47,536 nt of DNA from Aurantiacibacter poecillastricola (GCF_030730945.1 NZ_JAVAMS010000009.1:1-47536), one strand, 5' to 3'; positions 24,377 through 33,155 are shown, counted from the first letter of the stretch. Notes: a model not told the origin generated them from the sequence alone. Program-made: numbers and translations.

Positions 24377-25810
24377 TTACGGCAGGACCGGTCCCCACGC
24401 CGGGTCTGACGCTCCTACCGGCGTGCTCAGGCGGCGCTCGTTCTCGCCGGTGAGATCCACCTGCCAGATCGAGGTATCGCCAGACCCACGCTCGGTACGG
24501 AAAAACTGGATGATGCGGCCATTGGGCGCCCAGGTCGGCGCTTCGTCGTGCCAGGCATCGGTAAGTACGCGCATGTTGCGGCCCTGGGGGCTCATTACCG
24601 CGATGTTGAAGTCGCCAGCAATACGCGTGAAGGCAATCTGGTCGCCTCTCGGGCTCCATTCCGGCGTGGCGCAGCGTCCGCCGAAGAAACTGATGCGACG
24701 CGCATTCGAACCGTCGGCATTCATCACGTAGCACTGCTGTGAACCGGACTGGTCGCTCTCGAACACGATCTGGCTGCCGTCGGGCGAGTAGGATCCGCCG
24801 ACCTCGATGGCCGGGCTGAAGGTCAGGCGTTCGGGCGTGCCGCCTCCGCTGGCGGAGACGCGGTAGATGTCGGTATTCCCGCTTACGGCCATGGAATAGA
24901 GGATGTAGCGGCCATCCGGGCTCCAGCGCGGGGCGAAGGTGGGGTTGCTGCTCTGCGTCACCAGCGTCTGACGTCCGCTACCGATATCGTAAACGTAGAT
25001 GCGCGGATTGCCGTCGACATAGGAGAGGTAGGCGATCTTCGCATAGTCGGGCGAATAGCGCGGAGTGAGCGCGGTAGACTGGCCGTTGGTGATGAAACGG
25101 TGGTTCGCGCCGTCGCTGTCCATGATGGCGAGGCGCTTGACGCGATTGTCCTTCGGCCCCGTCTCGGCAATGTAGGCGATACGGCTGTCGAAGAACGGGT
25201 CCTCGCCCGACAGGCGCGAATAGACAAGATCGGCGCATTTGTGGGCGGCGCGTCGCCATTCGGAGGGCTGCACGACCCAGCCCTCGCGCACCAGTTCGCT
25301 CTGCAGTGCGACGTCGTAAAGGTAGCAGCCGACCGTCAGGCGACCATCGTCATTGGCGCGAACATAGCCATGAACCAGCATTTCCGCGCTGCGGCCCTGC
25401 CAGGTGGACCAAGCAGGATCGGTGATCTGGGCGTAACTCGGCCGCGGCAGCGCGTCAGGGCCGACCGGGCGGAACAGGCCGTTGAAGCGCAGATCGCTGT
25501 AAACGACGCGTGCAAGCTCGAGCCCCAGAGCCTGCGTGCCCTGCGAATTGGCGGGTGTGGGTTGGTCGCGATTGGTGGCGAAGGCCGCGATGGCGATGCC
25601 GAGGTCCTGCCAGGCATCCGCCGTAACGGTGACCGAGATACCCTCGTCGTCGGGGGCATCGCCCTCAATTGCGACATCTTCTACCTCGTCCGCACCGATC
25701 GAGGATGGATCGAGATCGCTCATGAGATCGTCGTCCTGCGCCATTGCAGGAGTGGCGAGAAGGGCAAGCGCGACACCTGCGATCGCAGCGGGGAAGCGAA
25801 GTCGAATCAT
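24377..25810 (-). CDS. tolB: Tol-Pal system protein TolB
   Basis: 477 residues, longer than the E. coli protein (about 430). The extra length includes an acidic segment after the signal peptide (DDDLMSDLDPSSIGADEVEDVAIEGDAPDDEG). The N-terminal domain (ISVTVTADAWQDLGIAIAAF) precedes a beta-propeller with repeated PD40 units (ALTPRYSPDYAKIAYLS, TFAPRWSPDGRYILYS, SYSPDGSQIVFESD, EWSPRGDQIAFTR). It is a periplasmic partner of Pal and TolA. Its ATG overlaps the tolA stop by four bases. An acidic insert after the signal is not usual in enterobacterial TolB. Confidence 0.96.
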   Translation of the reverse strand: MIRLRFPAAIAGVALALLATPAMAQDDDLMSDLDPSSIGADEVEDVAIEGDAPDDEGISVTVTADAWQDLGIAIAAFATNRDQPTPANSQGTQALGLELARVVYSDLRFNGLFRPVGPDALPRPSYAQITDPAWSTWQGRSAEMLVHGYVRANDDGRLTVGCYLYDVALQSELVREGWVVQPSEWRRAAHKCADLVYSRLSGEDPFFDSRIAYIAETGPKDNRVKRLAIMDSDGANHRFITNGQSTALTPRYSPDYAKIAYLSYVDGNPRIYVYDIGSGRQTLVTQSSNPTFAPRWSPDGRYILYSMAVSGNTDIYRVSASGGGTPERLTFSPAIEVGGSYSPDGSQIVFESDQSGSQQCYVMNADGSNARRISFFGGRCATPEWSPRGDQIAFTRIAGDFNIAVMSPQGRNMRVLTDAWHDEAPTWAPNGRIIQFFRTERGSGDTSIWQVDLTGENERRLSTPVGASDPAWGPVLP

Positions 25811-26622
25811 TGGGCCAACCTGTTATCGAAATTGGAAGTTATGGTACGCCATCCCGAGTAATATTGCTCAGGCAAATTGAACGGCGCTGCAAGCCTAACC
25901 GCGCGTATGGCCTGCTCCTGGTGGCGGCGGACCTGCGCGCGATTGGCGTCGTTCTGTCCGGTCGTACGCAGCACTTCGGGCGTCCCGGCAAGCGAGCCGT
26001 CGCGGTTCAGGCGGAAGCGCACGACCGTCACCAGGCTCTCCACATCAACGCCCGATGGCGGTTGCCAGTGCGGGCGCAGCTGCCTGATGATGGCCTGCGC
26101 AATGGAAGCCTGCTGCGCGGGGCCGACAGTCTGCGCTGGCGATCCGCGGTCGCCGCTCGCATCGCTCGTGCCTTCGAGGAAATCGTCGCTTAGGCGGCTT
26201 CCCTGCGCGCGCTGACTGGCGGCAGCGGTAGGTGTCGGTGCGGGACGTGTCTCTGCGCGGCGGCTGGGTTGCGGCGTGGGCGTCGGCGCCGGCCGGCGCG
26301 GCTCGCTCGCCCGCGGTGGAGGCGTGGTGACAGGTCGTTCAACTGGCTCGGATACGGGAGCTTCCACCAGTTCGGCGGGTGCCTCTGGCGTATCGGCGAG
26401 TTCGGGCGCGGTTGCCGCGGCAGGCTCCGTACTGGGATCGGGCGCGGTGGAGGTAAGGCTGACGTCGGTCGCCAAATTCACGTCGATTCTCTCTGGCACC
26501 GTGAATTCGGGCGGCTCGCGCGTAGCATGGTAGGCAAGCGCCGCTGCCAGTGCGGCGTGCGCGACAAGCGCGGCTCCGAGGCCGATGCGTTCTTCAGACG
26601 AGAGATTGGCGAACATGGCCAT
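25807..26622 (-). CDS. tolA: TolA/TonB-like envelope-spanning protein
   Basis: 271 residues: a short cytoplasmic start, one membrane helix (IGLGAALVAHAALAAALAYHA) and a long Pro/Glu/Ala then Pro/Thr/Arg-rich periplasmic stretch (about 50-155). A C-terminal TolA/TonB-type domain follows (QAIIRQLRPHWQPPSGVDVESLVTVVRFRLNRDGSL...AIRAVRLAAPFNLP). It links the TolQR motor to TolB and Pal across the periplasm. Sequence similarity to enterobacterial TolA is low, as usual in alphaproteobacteria; the place between tolR and tolB settles the identity. It overlaps tolB by ATGA. Confidence 0.92.
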   Translation of the reverse strand: MAMFANLSSEERIGLGAALVAHAALAAALAYHATREPPEFTVPERIDVNLATDVSLTSTAPDPSTEPAAATAPELADTPEAPAELVEAPVSEPVERPVTTPPPRASEPRRPAPTPTPQPSRRAETRPAPTPTAAASQRAQGSRLSDDFLEGTSDASGDRGSPAQTVGPAQQASIAQAIIRQLRPHWQPPSGVDVESLVTVVRFRLNRDGSLAGTPEVLRTTGQNDANRAQVRRHQEQAIRAVRLAAPFNLPEQYYSGWRTITSNFDNRLAQ

Positions 26623-26635
26623 CGAAACGTAGCGA

Positions 26636-27079
26636 CTATGGCGCTTCGGCTGAACCGGTCGTGACCAGCGAGATGGAATTGAACCCGGCGCGGTTCAGTT
26701 CTCCCATCACAGCCATCACGCGTCCGTAATCCAGAGCTGTATCGGCACGCAGATTGATGAGCGGCTTTTCCGCTCCCTGTGGACCGGAAACGGCGTCCAG
26801 GGCCTGGGGCAGCGCACCTTCCTCCACCAGCGTGTCGTCGATATAGATGTACCCCTCGCGGTCGAGCGCGATCGTCACCTGTTCGGGATCCTGGTCGAGC
26901 GGATTGGCGCGGCTTTCGGGCAATTCCACGGGCACTCCGCTCGCCAGCAGCGGCGCCGTGACCATGAAGATGATGAGCAGCACCAGCATCACGTCCACGA
27001 ACGGCGTGACGTTGATCTCAGCCATTGGTGCGCGTTTGCGGGAACGGCCACGGCTCGAGGACATGACGCCCATGCCCAT
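26636..27079 (-). CDS. tolR: ExbD/TolR biopolymer transport protein
   Basis: 147 residues with one membrane helix that carries the essential aspartate of the family (NVTPFVDVMLVLLIIFMVTAPLL). A periplasmic domain with VELPESRANPL, VTIALDREGYIYIDD and INLRADTALDYGRVMAVMGELNRAGFNSISLVT follows. TolR and TolQ form the proton-driven motor that energises TolA. A basic N-terminal stretch (SSRGRSRKRAPMAEI) precedes the membrane segment. The ATG shares one base with the tolQ stop. Confidence 0.96.
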   Translation of the reverse strand: MGMGVMSSSRGRSRKRAPMAEINVTPFVDVMLVLLIIFMVTAPLLASGVPVELPESRANPLDQDPEQVTIALDREGYIYIDDTLVEEGALPQALDAVSGPQGAEKPLINLRADTALDYGRVMAVMGELNRAGFNSISLVTTGSAEAP

Positions 27080-27777
27080 CAGACGTTCTCCATCTCGCGG
27101 CTGACCGAAGCGTGCACGCGGTCGGCGAAGCGCTGCATCTGCGCCTCGAACCCGTTCACCGTGTGCGACAGGCGGTTATAGGCGATCACAGCCGGGATGG
27201 CTGCAAACAGGCCGATCGCAGTGGCGAACAGCGCTTCCGCGATACCGGGCGCCACGACGGCCAGCGAGGAGTTCTGCTGGAGGCCGATCTGGAAGAAGCT
27301 GTTCATGATACCCCACACGGTGCCGAACAGGCCGACAAACGGTGCGACCGAGCCGGTGGTGGCGAGGAAGTTCAGGCGACTGGCCAGCTTGTCCGCCTCA
27401 TGTGCGACCTGCCCTTCCAGCGCCTGCGCCACGCGTCCACGCGCGGCGACCGGGTCCTTCAGGCCAGCCTTGTGGCTGCGGCGGTATTCGGCGATCCCGG
27501 CAGCGGCGATGCGGGCGCTGGGATTGTCCTTCCGGCGGCGCGCGTCGAGGACGCTGTCGATATCGTCATGCGTCCAGAAATCCTCCTCGAAGGTCTCGCA
27601 CGAAGATCGCGTACTGCCCATTCGCAGTGAGAAGCCGATGATGATCGCCCAGGTCCAGATGGAGGCGAGGATCAAGCCGACGATCACCAGCTGCACCACG
27701 ATATCGGCATCGAGGAACAGCTCGATCGGATCGAGCCGGGTCGGGGCGGAGACGGCAAGCAGGTCCAGCACGGTCAT
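27079..27777 (-). CDS. tolQ: TolQ/ExbB/MotA-type proton channel protein
   Basis: 232 residues with three hydrophobic segments: VVQLVIVGLILASIWTWAIII near the N-terminus and the pair around LNFLATTGSVAPFVGLFGTVWGIMNSF and IAEALFATAIGLFAAIPAVIAYN. These are the classical ExbB/TolQ motifs including the T-G-S and G-T-V-W-G turns. With TolR it forms the inner membrane motor of the Tol system. ATG 27777 overlaps the ybgC stop by four bases, indicating coupled translation. Confidence 0.97.
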   Translation of the reverse strand: MTVLDLLAVSAPTRLDPIELFLDADIVVQLVIVGLILASIWTWAIIIGFSLRMGSTRSSCETFEEDFWTHDDIDSVLDARRRKDNPSARIAAAGIAEYRRSHKAGLKDPVAARGRVAQALEGQVAHEADKLASRLNFLATTGSVAPFVGLFGTVWGIMNSFFQIGLQQNSSLAVVAPGIAEALFATAIGLFAAIPAVIAYNRLSHTVNGFEAQMQRFADRVHASVSREMENV

Positions 27778-28217
27778 TCAGGATCTTTCGTGACAAATTT
27801 CTCGAAGGCGCGGCGCCATTCTGCAGGTTGGCGGCGCGGTCGGCCCTCAGGGGTAACGAACGCAGCGACGATGTCCACTTCGGCCAGTGTTTCCTCCCCA
27901 CGCGTGATGCGCTGTTCCATACGCGCACTGGCGGCGCGCAGTTCCAGCGCGCGGGTGGTCACGAGCAACTCGTCGTCGAGCCTGGCGGGGCGGCGCCACT
28001 TTATCTGCGCCTCGGACACTGCATAAACGCCCTCCCCCGCCTCGAACGCGGCGCGCTGGTCGATGCCCAGTACTCGCAGCAGGTCGCTGCGGGCGCGTTC
28101 GCACCATTTGAGATAGTTCGCGTGATAGGCGATGCCGGACAGGTCGGTATCCTCGAAAAAGACGCGCACCGGATAGACGTGACGCGACCCTTCGATTGAG
28201 CCGGAGGGTGGATGCAA
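27774..28217 (-). CDS. ybgC: YbgC-type acyl-CoA thioesterase, TTG start
   Basis: The hotdog-fold protein has the family's catalytic region VFFEDTDLSGIAYHANYLKWCERARSD, with the aspartate and the Y-H pair, and later VSEAQIKWRRPARLDDEL. A TTG at 28217 with GGGAGAG about 6 bases ahead gives 147 residues, normal for YbgC. An earlier TTG at 28265 is possible but has no ribosome binding site. It hydrolyses acyl-CoA and is usually the first gene of tol-pal; its role there may concern membrane lipid handling. Confidence 0.9.
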   Translation of the reverse strand: MHPPSGSIEGSRHVYPVRVFFEDTDLSGIAYHANYLKWCERARSDLLRVLGIDQRAAFEAGEGVYAVSEAQIKWRRPARLDDELLVTTRALELRAASARMEQRITRGEETLAEVDIVAAFVTPEGRPRRQPAEWRRAFEKFVTKDPE

Positions 28218-28304
28218 TTGTCTCTCCCTGGATGAACGAGCGCTTACAGTCGATGTAGAGCGCAATTTTTACCGTTAGGCGGCGAAACGAGTCGCATGTG
28301 CGAC

Positions 28305-28682
28305 CTAGCGAGCCAGCATCGGTCCCAGCGGCCCGCCGCCGAACAGGTGGACATGCAGGTGCGGCACTTCCTGCCCGCCATTGCGCCCGACATTGGCAAG
28401 CAAGCGGTAGCCGCGCGTCACCAGTTGCCGTTCACGTGCGACATGGCCCACGGCGCGGATGAAACCGGCGATTTCCTCTTCGGACGCCTTGGCGGTGAAG
28501 TCGTCCCAGCTGACATATTCCCCCTTGGGGATCACCAGAATATGCACGTCGGCCTGCGGCGCGATGTCGTAGAAGGCGAGCGCGTGGTCGTCTTCGTAAA
28601 CCTTGTCGCAGGGGATCTCGCCGCGCAGGATCTTGGCGAAGATATTGTCGGGATCGTATGGAGCGGTGGGGTCGATCGCCAT
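28305..28682 (-). CDS. HIT family nucleotide-binding protein
   Basis: 125 residues with an N-terminal NIFAKILRGEIPCDKVYEDDHALAFYDI and the histidine triad HLHVHLFGG, in which the central His is the nucleophile. These are marks of the HINT/PKCI branch, which hydrolyses nucleoside phosphoramidates and aminoacyl-AMP. It is the last gene of the histidine cluster. Its ATG overlaps the hisE stop (TAATG), so it is probably cotranslated with hisE, an arrangement often seen in alphaproteobacteria. Confidence 0.95.
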   Translation of the reverse strand: MAIDPTAPYDPDNIFAKILRGEIPCDKVYEDDHALAFYDIAPQADVHILVIPKGEYVSWDDFTAKASEEEIAGFIRAVGHVARERQLVTRGYRLLANVGRNGGQEVPHLHVHLFGGGPLGPMLAR

Positions 28683-28999
28683 TACTCGGGGTTCCTTGCA
28701 GCTTTCTCGTCGAGGCCGGACACGCCCTCCCGCCGGTCGAGTTCCGACAGGACATCGGCGAGCGGTATTCCCTTGGCATTCAGCAGCACGATGAGATGGA
28801 AGATGAGGTCAGCCGCTTCGCCGGTCAGATCGGCATCGCTACCGGAGAGGGCCGCGATCACGGCCTCCGTCGCTTCCTCGCCCACCTTTTCGCAGATCTT
28901 CGGCAGGCCTTTTGCATTGAGCTTCGCGACATAGCTGGAATCAGGAGAAGCGCTGCGGCGCTGTGCGATCGTTGCTTCGAGACGAGTGAGGGTGTCCAT
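28682..28999 (-). CDS. hisE: Phosphoribosyl-ATP diphosphatase
   Basis: From ATG 28999 ([11 protein letters not shown]) the product has 105 residues, the usual HisE length. It carries the MazG-like all-alpha motifs [17 protein letters not shown] and [14 protein letters not shown], whose acidic residues bind magnesium. It removes diphosphate from phosphoribosyl-ATP, the second step of histidine synthesis. A GTG at 29068 would add 23 residues without family similarity, so the shorter start is preferred. Cotranscribed with hisF upstream and the HIT gene downstream. Confidence 0.92.
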   Translation of the reverse strand: MDTLTRLEATIAQRRSASPDSSYVAKLNAKGLPKICEKVGEEATEAVIAALSGSDADLTGEAADLIFHLIVLLNAKGIPLADVLSELDRREGVSGLDEKAARNPE

Positions 29000-29074
29000 C
29001 ACCGCTGGCAATGGGCGAAGCACGGCCTCGCGGTCAAGCAGGGAGGTGAAGTCTGCCCTGCTCGCCACTGCCCA

Positions 29075-29257
29075 TCAGTCCTTGTTGCGCGGTCCCATCG
29101 AAAGGCTGCGACCGATCAGGACGCCTGCTGTACCCAGCGCGAAGAGCAGCATTCCCGAAGCCTCCGGCACCTGCGCAGCTTCATTGGCAGCTGCAGGAGC
29201 GGCGACGAACAACAGGGGAAAGATGCAGGCGACCGCGCAAGAGATTCGTGAACCCAT
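29075..29257 (-). CDS. Small PEP-CTERM-type protein in the his operon
   Basis: About 60 residues. A signal peptide (ISCAVACIFPLLFVAAPAAANEA) is followed almost at once by a C-terminal sorting-like tail: VPEASGMLLFALGTAGVLIGRSLS. This tail resembles PEP-CTERM signals (VPEP, hydrophobic helix, basic residue) processed by exosortase. Almost no mature domain lies between the two. A GTG at 29287 would add ten residues; neither start has a clear ribosome binding site. Its place between hisF and hisE on the same strand suggests cotranscription, though it has no evident link to histidine synthesis. Confidence 0.6.
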   Translation of the reverse strand: MGSRISCAVACIFPLLFVAAPAAANEAAQVPEASGMLLFALGTAGVLIGRSLSMGPRNKD

Positions 29258-29325
29258 CCGAGCGCGAGACACGCTGGCGAACCTCACCGCAATGGCGGCG
29301 ATGAAGCTGTCCCGTTAAAGGACTG

Positions 29326-30087
29326 TCAGCCGCGAGCCGGCAGCCCGGCCTTGCGCAAGGCGGCGTGCGCCTCTGCAATGGTATGGGTGCCGAAATGGAA
29401 GATGCTGGCAGCCAGCACGGCGCTGGCATGGCCCTTGGTGACGCCCTCGACCAGGTGCTGCAGGTTCCCCACGCCGCCGCTCGCCACGACGGGCACGGAA
29501 ACTGCATCGGCAATGGCGCGGGTGAGTTCCAGGTCGTAGCCCGCCTGCGTCCCGTCCCCATCCATGCTGGTGACGAGCAGTTCGCCTGCGCCCAGTTCGG
29601 CCAGCTTCACCGCGTGTTCGACTGCATCGATCCCGGTTTCGCGCCTTCCGCCATGGGTAAAGATCTCCCACCGCCCGGGCTCGACCTGACGCGCATCCAC
29701 GCTGGCGACCGCGCACTGGCTGCCCATCCTGTCGGCGATATCGGCCATGATCTCGGGGCGCTTTACTGCGGCGGAGTTTACCGCAACCTTGTCCGCACCC
29801 GCGAGCAGCAGGGCGCGCGCATCTTCCACCGACCCGACGCCTCCTCCCACGGTGAGGGGCATGAAGCATACCTCCGCCGTGCGCTTGACGATATCGAGCA
29901 GCGTCCCCCGCCCTTCGTAGCTGGCAGAAATGTCCAGGAAGCAGAGTTCGTCCGCCCCGGCCGCATCATAGGCCTGCGCCTGCTCCACCGGGTCACCGGC
30001 GTCCTTCAAATCGACGAAATTGACACCCTTCACGACGCGGCCGTCAGCCACATCGAGGCAGGGGATGACGCGGATACGGACGGTCAT
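29326..30087 (-). CDS. hisF: Imidazole glycerol phosphate synthase, cyclase subunit
   Basis: 253 residues, normal for HisF. The (beta/alpha)8 barrel motifs are present: [19 protein letters not shown] with the catalytic Asp, [13 protein letters not shown] phosphate-binding [33 protein letters not shown] with the second catalytic Asp, and ASGGVGN. With HisH it turns PRFAR plus ammonia into imidazole glycerol phosphate and AICAR. Its ATG overlaps the stop of the small membrane protein gene upstream by four bases. Confidence 0.97.
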   Translation of the reverse strand: MTVRIRVIPCLDVADGRVVKGVNFVDLKDAGDPVEQAQAYDAAGADELCFLDISASYEGRGTLLDIVKRTAEVCFMPLTVGGGVGSVEDARALLLAGADKVAVNSAAVKRPEIMADIADRMGSQCAVASVDARQVEPGRWEIFTHGGRRETGIDAVEHAVKLAELGAGELLVTSMDGDGTQAGYDLELTRAIADAVSVPVVASGGVGNLQHLVEGVTKGHASAVLAASIFHFGTHTIAEAHAALRKAGLPARG

Positions 30088-30353
30088 GGTGCTTTGCCTT
30101 CCACGATCAGGGCGACGTTGCCGTCATTGATATCGGTGCTGTCCTCGATCTCGGAGTCGATGGCATTGCCTGCCAACCAGAACATCACGAAAGCCATGTT
30201 GAAATAGAGAGCCAGCGCCATCCAGTAGCGTTGAGGGTCTTCCTCCTTCGTCAGCCGCAACTTGCCCAGCCCCGTAACGCCGCGTCGCCAGTCGAAGACG
30301 GCGACAGCCAGCATGATGATGCTCGCGGCAAGGGCGATGTCGGCGATCGTCAC
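30084..30353 (-). CDS. Small membrane protein Y within the his operon
   Basis: 89 residues with two hydrophobic segments ([17 protein letters not shown] near the start and [20 protein letters not shown] in the middle). A basic loop with [15 protein letters not shown] lies between them and a polar end follows. No family is recognised. It is sealed between two overlaps: its start overlaps the upstream gene's stop by four bases and its stop overlaps the hisF start by four bases, so it must be translated with the his genes. The two-helix hairpin topology suggests an inner membrane protein. Confidence 0.75.
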   Translation of the reverse strand: MTIADIALAASIIMLAVAVFDWRRGVTGLGKLRLTKEEDPQRYWMALALYFNMAFVMFWLAGNAIDSEIEDSTDINDGNVALIVEGKAP

Positions 30354-30589
30354 GCCTGGTGATCCGTCAGGACATAGGCAGCCGTCGTCGCAATGGTTGC
30401 GACGATCGCATCGCGCACCGGCTGTTCCGGCCAGTTCATGCCTCGTCCCAGCAGGATGAGAGCGCCATAGACCACGAAGAAAACGACAAGGCCGATCAGC
30501 GCCACCTGCACATTGGCGAAAACAAGACGGACGGCGGTGGACACCGCAGCGCCGCCAAGGCCGGGAAGGAAGTAGCGCGAGGCGCTCAA
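30350..30589 (-). CDS. Small membrane protein X within the his operon, TTG start
   Basis: The TTG at 30589 overlaps the hisA stop (TTGA) and opens a 79-residue frame: MSASRYFLPGLGGAAVS, then one long hydrophobic segment (VALIGLVVFFVVYGALILLG) and PVRDAIVATIATTAAYVLTD. Only this start gives a full frame after hisA without a gap, and it mirrors the ATGA overlaps of the neighbours. An open frame continues upstream to 30754, but that portion is antisense-like shadow of hisA. No family is recognised. Membrane location is inferred from hydrophobicity. Confidence 0.7.
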   Translation of the reverse strand: MSASRYFLPGLGGAAVSTAVRLVFANVQVALIGLVVFFVVYGALILLGRGMNWPEQPVRDAIVATIATTAAYVLTDHQA

Positions 30590-31311
30590 CGGTTCGCCAT
30601 GGCGATGGCGGTAGCGAGGTCCAGTCGCCCTTCGTACAGAGCGCGGCCGGTGATCACACCCTCGATCCCTTCGTCCGCGTGCATGGAGAGGATGTGGATG
30701 TCGTCCAGGCCCTTCACTCCGCCGCTGGCGATGACTGGAATATCGACGCTGCACGCGAGGTCCACTGTGGCATCGACGTTGCAGCCTTTAAGCAGACCGT
30801 CACGACCGATGTCGGTAAAGAGCAGCGCGGCAACGCCTGCATCCTCGAACCGGCGGGCGAGATCGCGAACGGGCACGTTGGAGACCTCCGCCCAGCCTTC
30901 TGTCGCCACCATGCCATCGCGCGCATCCACGGCGACGACGATGCCGTTCTCCCATTCACGCGCCATGTCCTTGACGAAATCCGGGTCTTTCAATGCCGCA
31001 CTGCCCATCACGATGCGCGCCACGCCCAGTTCGAACCATCCTTCTACGGCCTTCGCATCGCGGATGCCACCGCCAAGTTGCACATAGCCGGGAAACGCCT
31101 CGACAATGGCTTCGACCGCCTCGCGGTTCTCGGCCCGGCCCGCGAAACTGCCGTCGAGATCGACGACATGGAGGTGCTCTGCCCCTGCTTCGGCAAAGAT
31201 TATGGCCTGCGCGGCGGGGTTGTCACCGTAGACGGTGGCGCGGTCCATGTCGCCTTCGGCCAGGCGCACGACTTCGCCGCCCTTCAGGTCGATTGCGGGA
31301 AAAACGATCAT
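30586..31311 (-). CDS. hisA: ProFAR isomerase
   Basis: 241 residues from ATG 31311. HisA barrel motifs are visible: VFPAIDLKGGEVVRL with the first catalytic Asp, LHVVDLDGSFAG, VQLGGGIRD, RIVMGSAA, FTDIGRDGLLKG with the second catalytic Asp, and ASGGVKGLDD. It opens the ribose of ProFAR to give PRFAR, the substrate of HisHF. The stop codon overlaps the TTG start of the next small membrane protein gene; hisH ends ten bases upstream. Confidence 0.97.
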   Translation of the reverse strand: MIVFPAIDLKGGEVVRLAEGDMDRATVYGDNPAAQAIIFAEAGAEHLHVVDLDGSFAGRAENREAVEAIVEAFPGYVQLGGGIRDAKAVEGWFELGVARIVMGSAALKDPDFVKDMAREWENGIVVAVDARDGMVATEGWAEVSNVPVRDLARRFEDAGVAALLFTDIGRDGLLKGCNVDATVDLACSVDIPVIASGGVKGLDDIHILSMHADEGIEGVITGRALYEGRLDLATAIAMANR

Positions 31312-31321
31312 TCGGATGTCC

Positions 31322-31951
31322 TCATGGGCGCCATTCCAGAAAGCGGCGCAAAAGGTCGATGCCGTAGGCCTGGCTCTTCTCCGGGTGGAACTGCACACCC
31401 ACGATATTGTCGCGCGCGACAGCTGCGACCAGCCCGCCGCCGTGATCGGTCATCGCGGCAATGTCGTGGCCGTCCTCGGGGACGAAATGGTAGGAATGGA
31501 GGAAATAAGCCTCGCCCTCGTCGATCAGGTCGTGGTCGCCATGATGCGGGGTGAGGCCGACATCGTTCCATCCCATATGCGGCACGCGAATATGTGGATC
31601 GGTGCGCTCGATCAGGTGCACCTCGCCGCCGATCCAGCCAAGGCCCTTGTGGGAGCCATGCTCCAACCCGCGATCAGCCAGCAATTGCATGCCCACACAA
31701 ATGCCGAGGAAGGGCACGCGCTTTTGCAGGACGCTTTCTTCCAGCGCGTCGATCATTCCGGGGATCGACCATAATTCCTTGCGGCAAGCCCCGAACGCGC
31801 CGACGCCCGGCAGAACAACCCGCTTCGCCCCGCGCACCAGCTTCGGGTCGGCGGTGACGGCGACGTGTTGCGCACCGGCAGCCTTCAGCGCGTTGTAGAC
31901 CGAATGGAGATTGCCAGCGCCGTAGTCGATCAAGGCAATGGCCTCAGCCAC
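31322..31951 (-). CDS. hisH: Imidazole glycerol phosphate synthase, glutaminase subunit
   Basis: 209 residues of a class I glutamine amidotransferase: [16 protein letters not shown] at the start and [13 protein letters not shown]. The nucleophile elbow is [12 protein letters not shown], and the His-x-Glu of the catalytic triad lies in [10 protein letters not shown]. It supplies ammonia to HisF. Its start overlaps the end of hisB by eight bases. An internal His-rich segment (TPHHGDHD) near residue 130 is a lineage detail, not a known motif. Confidence 0.96.
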   Translation of the reverse strand: MAEAIALIDYGAGNLHSVYNALKAAGAQHVAVTADPKLVRGAKRVVLPGVGAFGACRKELWSIPGMIDALEESVLQKRVPFLGICVGMQLLADRGLEHGSHKGLGWIGGEVHLIERTDPHIRVPHMGWNDVGLTPHHGDHDLIDEGEAYFLHSYHFVPEDGHDIAAMTDHGGGLVAAVARDNIVGVQFHPEKSQAYGIDLLRRFLEWRP

Positions 31952-32537
31952 CCAATTGCCCTTTCGTGCTCGGAATCGCGCCCCCCTTGCGAGGATCGCT
32001 TTCCACCGCCTGCCGCATTGCGCGGGCGAAGCCCTTGTACAGCGCCTCGCAGATATGGTGGTTATTGCTGCCGTAGAGCACCTGGCAATGCAGCGTCAGC
32101 CCGGCGGACTGCGCGACGGAGTGAAACCAGTGCTCGATCAGTTCGGTATCCCATTCGCCCAGCTTTTCCTGCGTGAAGCGGGCCTTCCACACGAGGTAGG
32201 GCCGCCCGGAAATGTCCACCACCACGCGCGCCATGGTTTCGTCCATTGGCGAATGCGCCTCCCCATAGCGGCCGATCCCGGCCTTGTTGCCGAGCGCCTC
32301 CGAAAGCGCCTGACCGAGCGCGATGGCGCTGTCTTCGGTCGTGTGGTGCTGGTCGACATGCAGGTCGCCATTCACCTTCAGGGTCACGTCGATCAGCGAA
32401 TGGCGGCTGAACTGCTCCACCATGTGATCGAGGAATCCGATTCCGGTGGAAATCTCGTACTGCCCCGTCCCGTCGAGATCGACCTCGACGAGAATGTCGG
32501 TTTCCTTGGTTTTTCGCTCTATTCGGCCTGTACGCAT
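31944..32537 (-). CDS. hisB: Imidazoleglycerol-phosphate dehydratase
   Basis: 197 residues, the monofunctional length. It shows the metal-binding duplicated motifs [35 protein letters not shown] and [23 protein letters not shown]. Histidine and glutamate clusters bind two manganese ions. It is the first gene of the his cluster seen here; hisG, hisD, hisI and hisC are not in the window. The 105-base gap upstream is shared with the divergent sspB gene and should hold both promoters. Confidence 0.96.
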   Translation of the reverse strand: MRTGRIERKTKETDILVEVDLDGTGQYEISTGIGFLDHMVEQFSRHSLIDVTLKVNGDLHVDQHHTTEDSAIALGQALSEALGNKAGIGRYGEAHSPMDETMARVVVDISGRPYLVWKARFTQEKLGEWDTELIEHWFHSVAQSAGLTLHCQVLYGSNNHHICEALYKGFARAMRQAVESDPRKGGAIPSTKGQLGG

Positions 32538-32642
32538 GGGGGTGAGCCTATAGGCCCATCATGCCCCCGTGCAAGCCGATTGGCGGCGAAACAGGCTGCA
32601 TTCCCGCTTGATTTTGCCCTGCGGCGGCGTCACCTAGGCAGC

Positions 32643-33155
32643 ATGAGTGACGAGATATCCGACAGCCTGATCCCGTATGACGAGATCGTCCAGGAGGCGC
32701 TTCGTGCCGTGGTCGGGCGCGTGCTCGGTTCGGTGGAGCGCGATGGCGGCACGCTGCCGGGCAATCATCACTTCTACATTACCTTCAAGACCGGCGCCCC
32801 CGGCGTGAACATTCCCGCCACGCTGACGGAACGTTTCCCTGACGAGATGACCATCGTCCTGCAAAACAAGTTCTGGGATCTCGAGGTGTCGGACAGGGCG
32901 TTTTCCGTCGGCCTCAGCTTCAACCAGGTGCCTTCCAAGCTGGTAATCCCCTTCTCTGCCATCACCGCCTTCGTGGATCCGGCGGTGGATTTCGGCCTGC
33001 AATTCCAGGCAGCAGTCGAGGACCCCGTTCCTGCTGAACATGACGATGCCGAGAACGATGCACCCGATGGTGCGGAACGGCGCTCCGTCGAGGACGTTGC
33101 TAAGAGTGAAGACGGCTCCAATGTCGTCACGGTCGATTTCGGCCGCAAGAAATAG
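32643..33155 (+). CDS. sspB: SspB-type ClpXP adaptor
   Basis: 170 residues. The N-terminal two thirds match alphaproteobacterial SspB: SLIPYDEIVQEALRAVVGRVL, HHFYITFKTGAPGV, FPDEMTIVLQNKFWDLEV and FNQVPSKLVIPFSAITAFVDPAV. The last 50 residues are acidic and end VVTVDFGRKK, the flexible tail whose end docks on ClpX. SspB delivers ssrA-tagged peptides to ClpXP. ATG 32643 is chosen because conserved sequence starts there; an open frame runs much further upstream through the hisB antisense. Confidence 0.92.
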   Translation: MSDEISDSLIPYDEIVQEALRAVVGRVLGSVERDGGTLPGNHHFYITFKTGAPGVNIPATLTERFPDEMTIVLQNKFWDLEVSDRAFSVGLSFNQVPSKLVIPFSAITAFVDPAVDFGLQFQAAVEDPVPAEHDDAENDAPDGAERRSVEDVAKSEDGSNVVTVDFGRKK

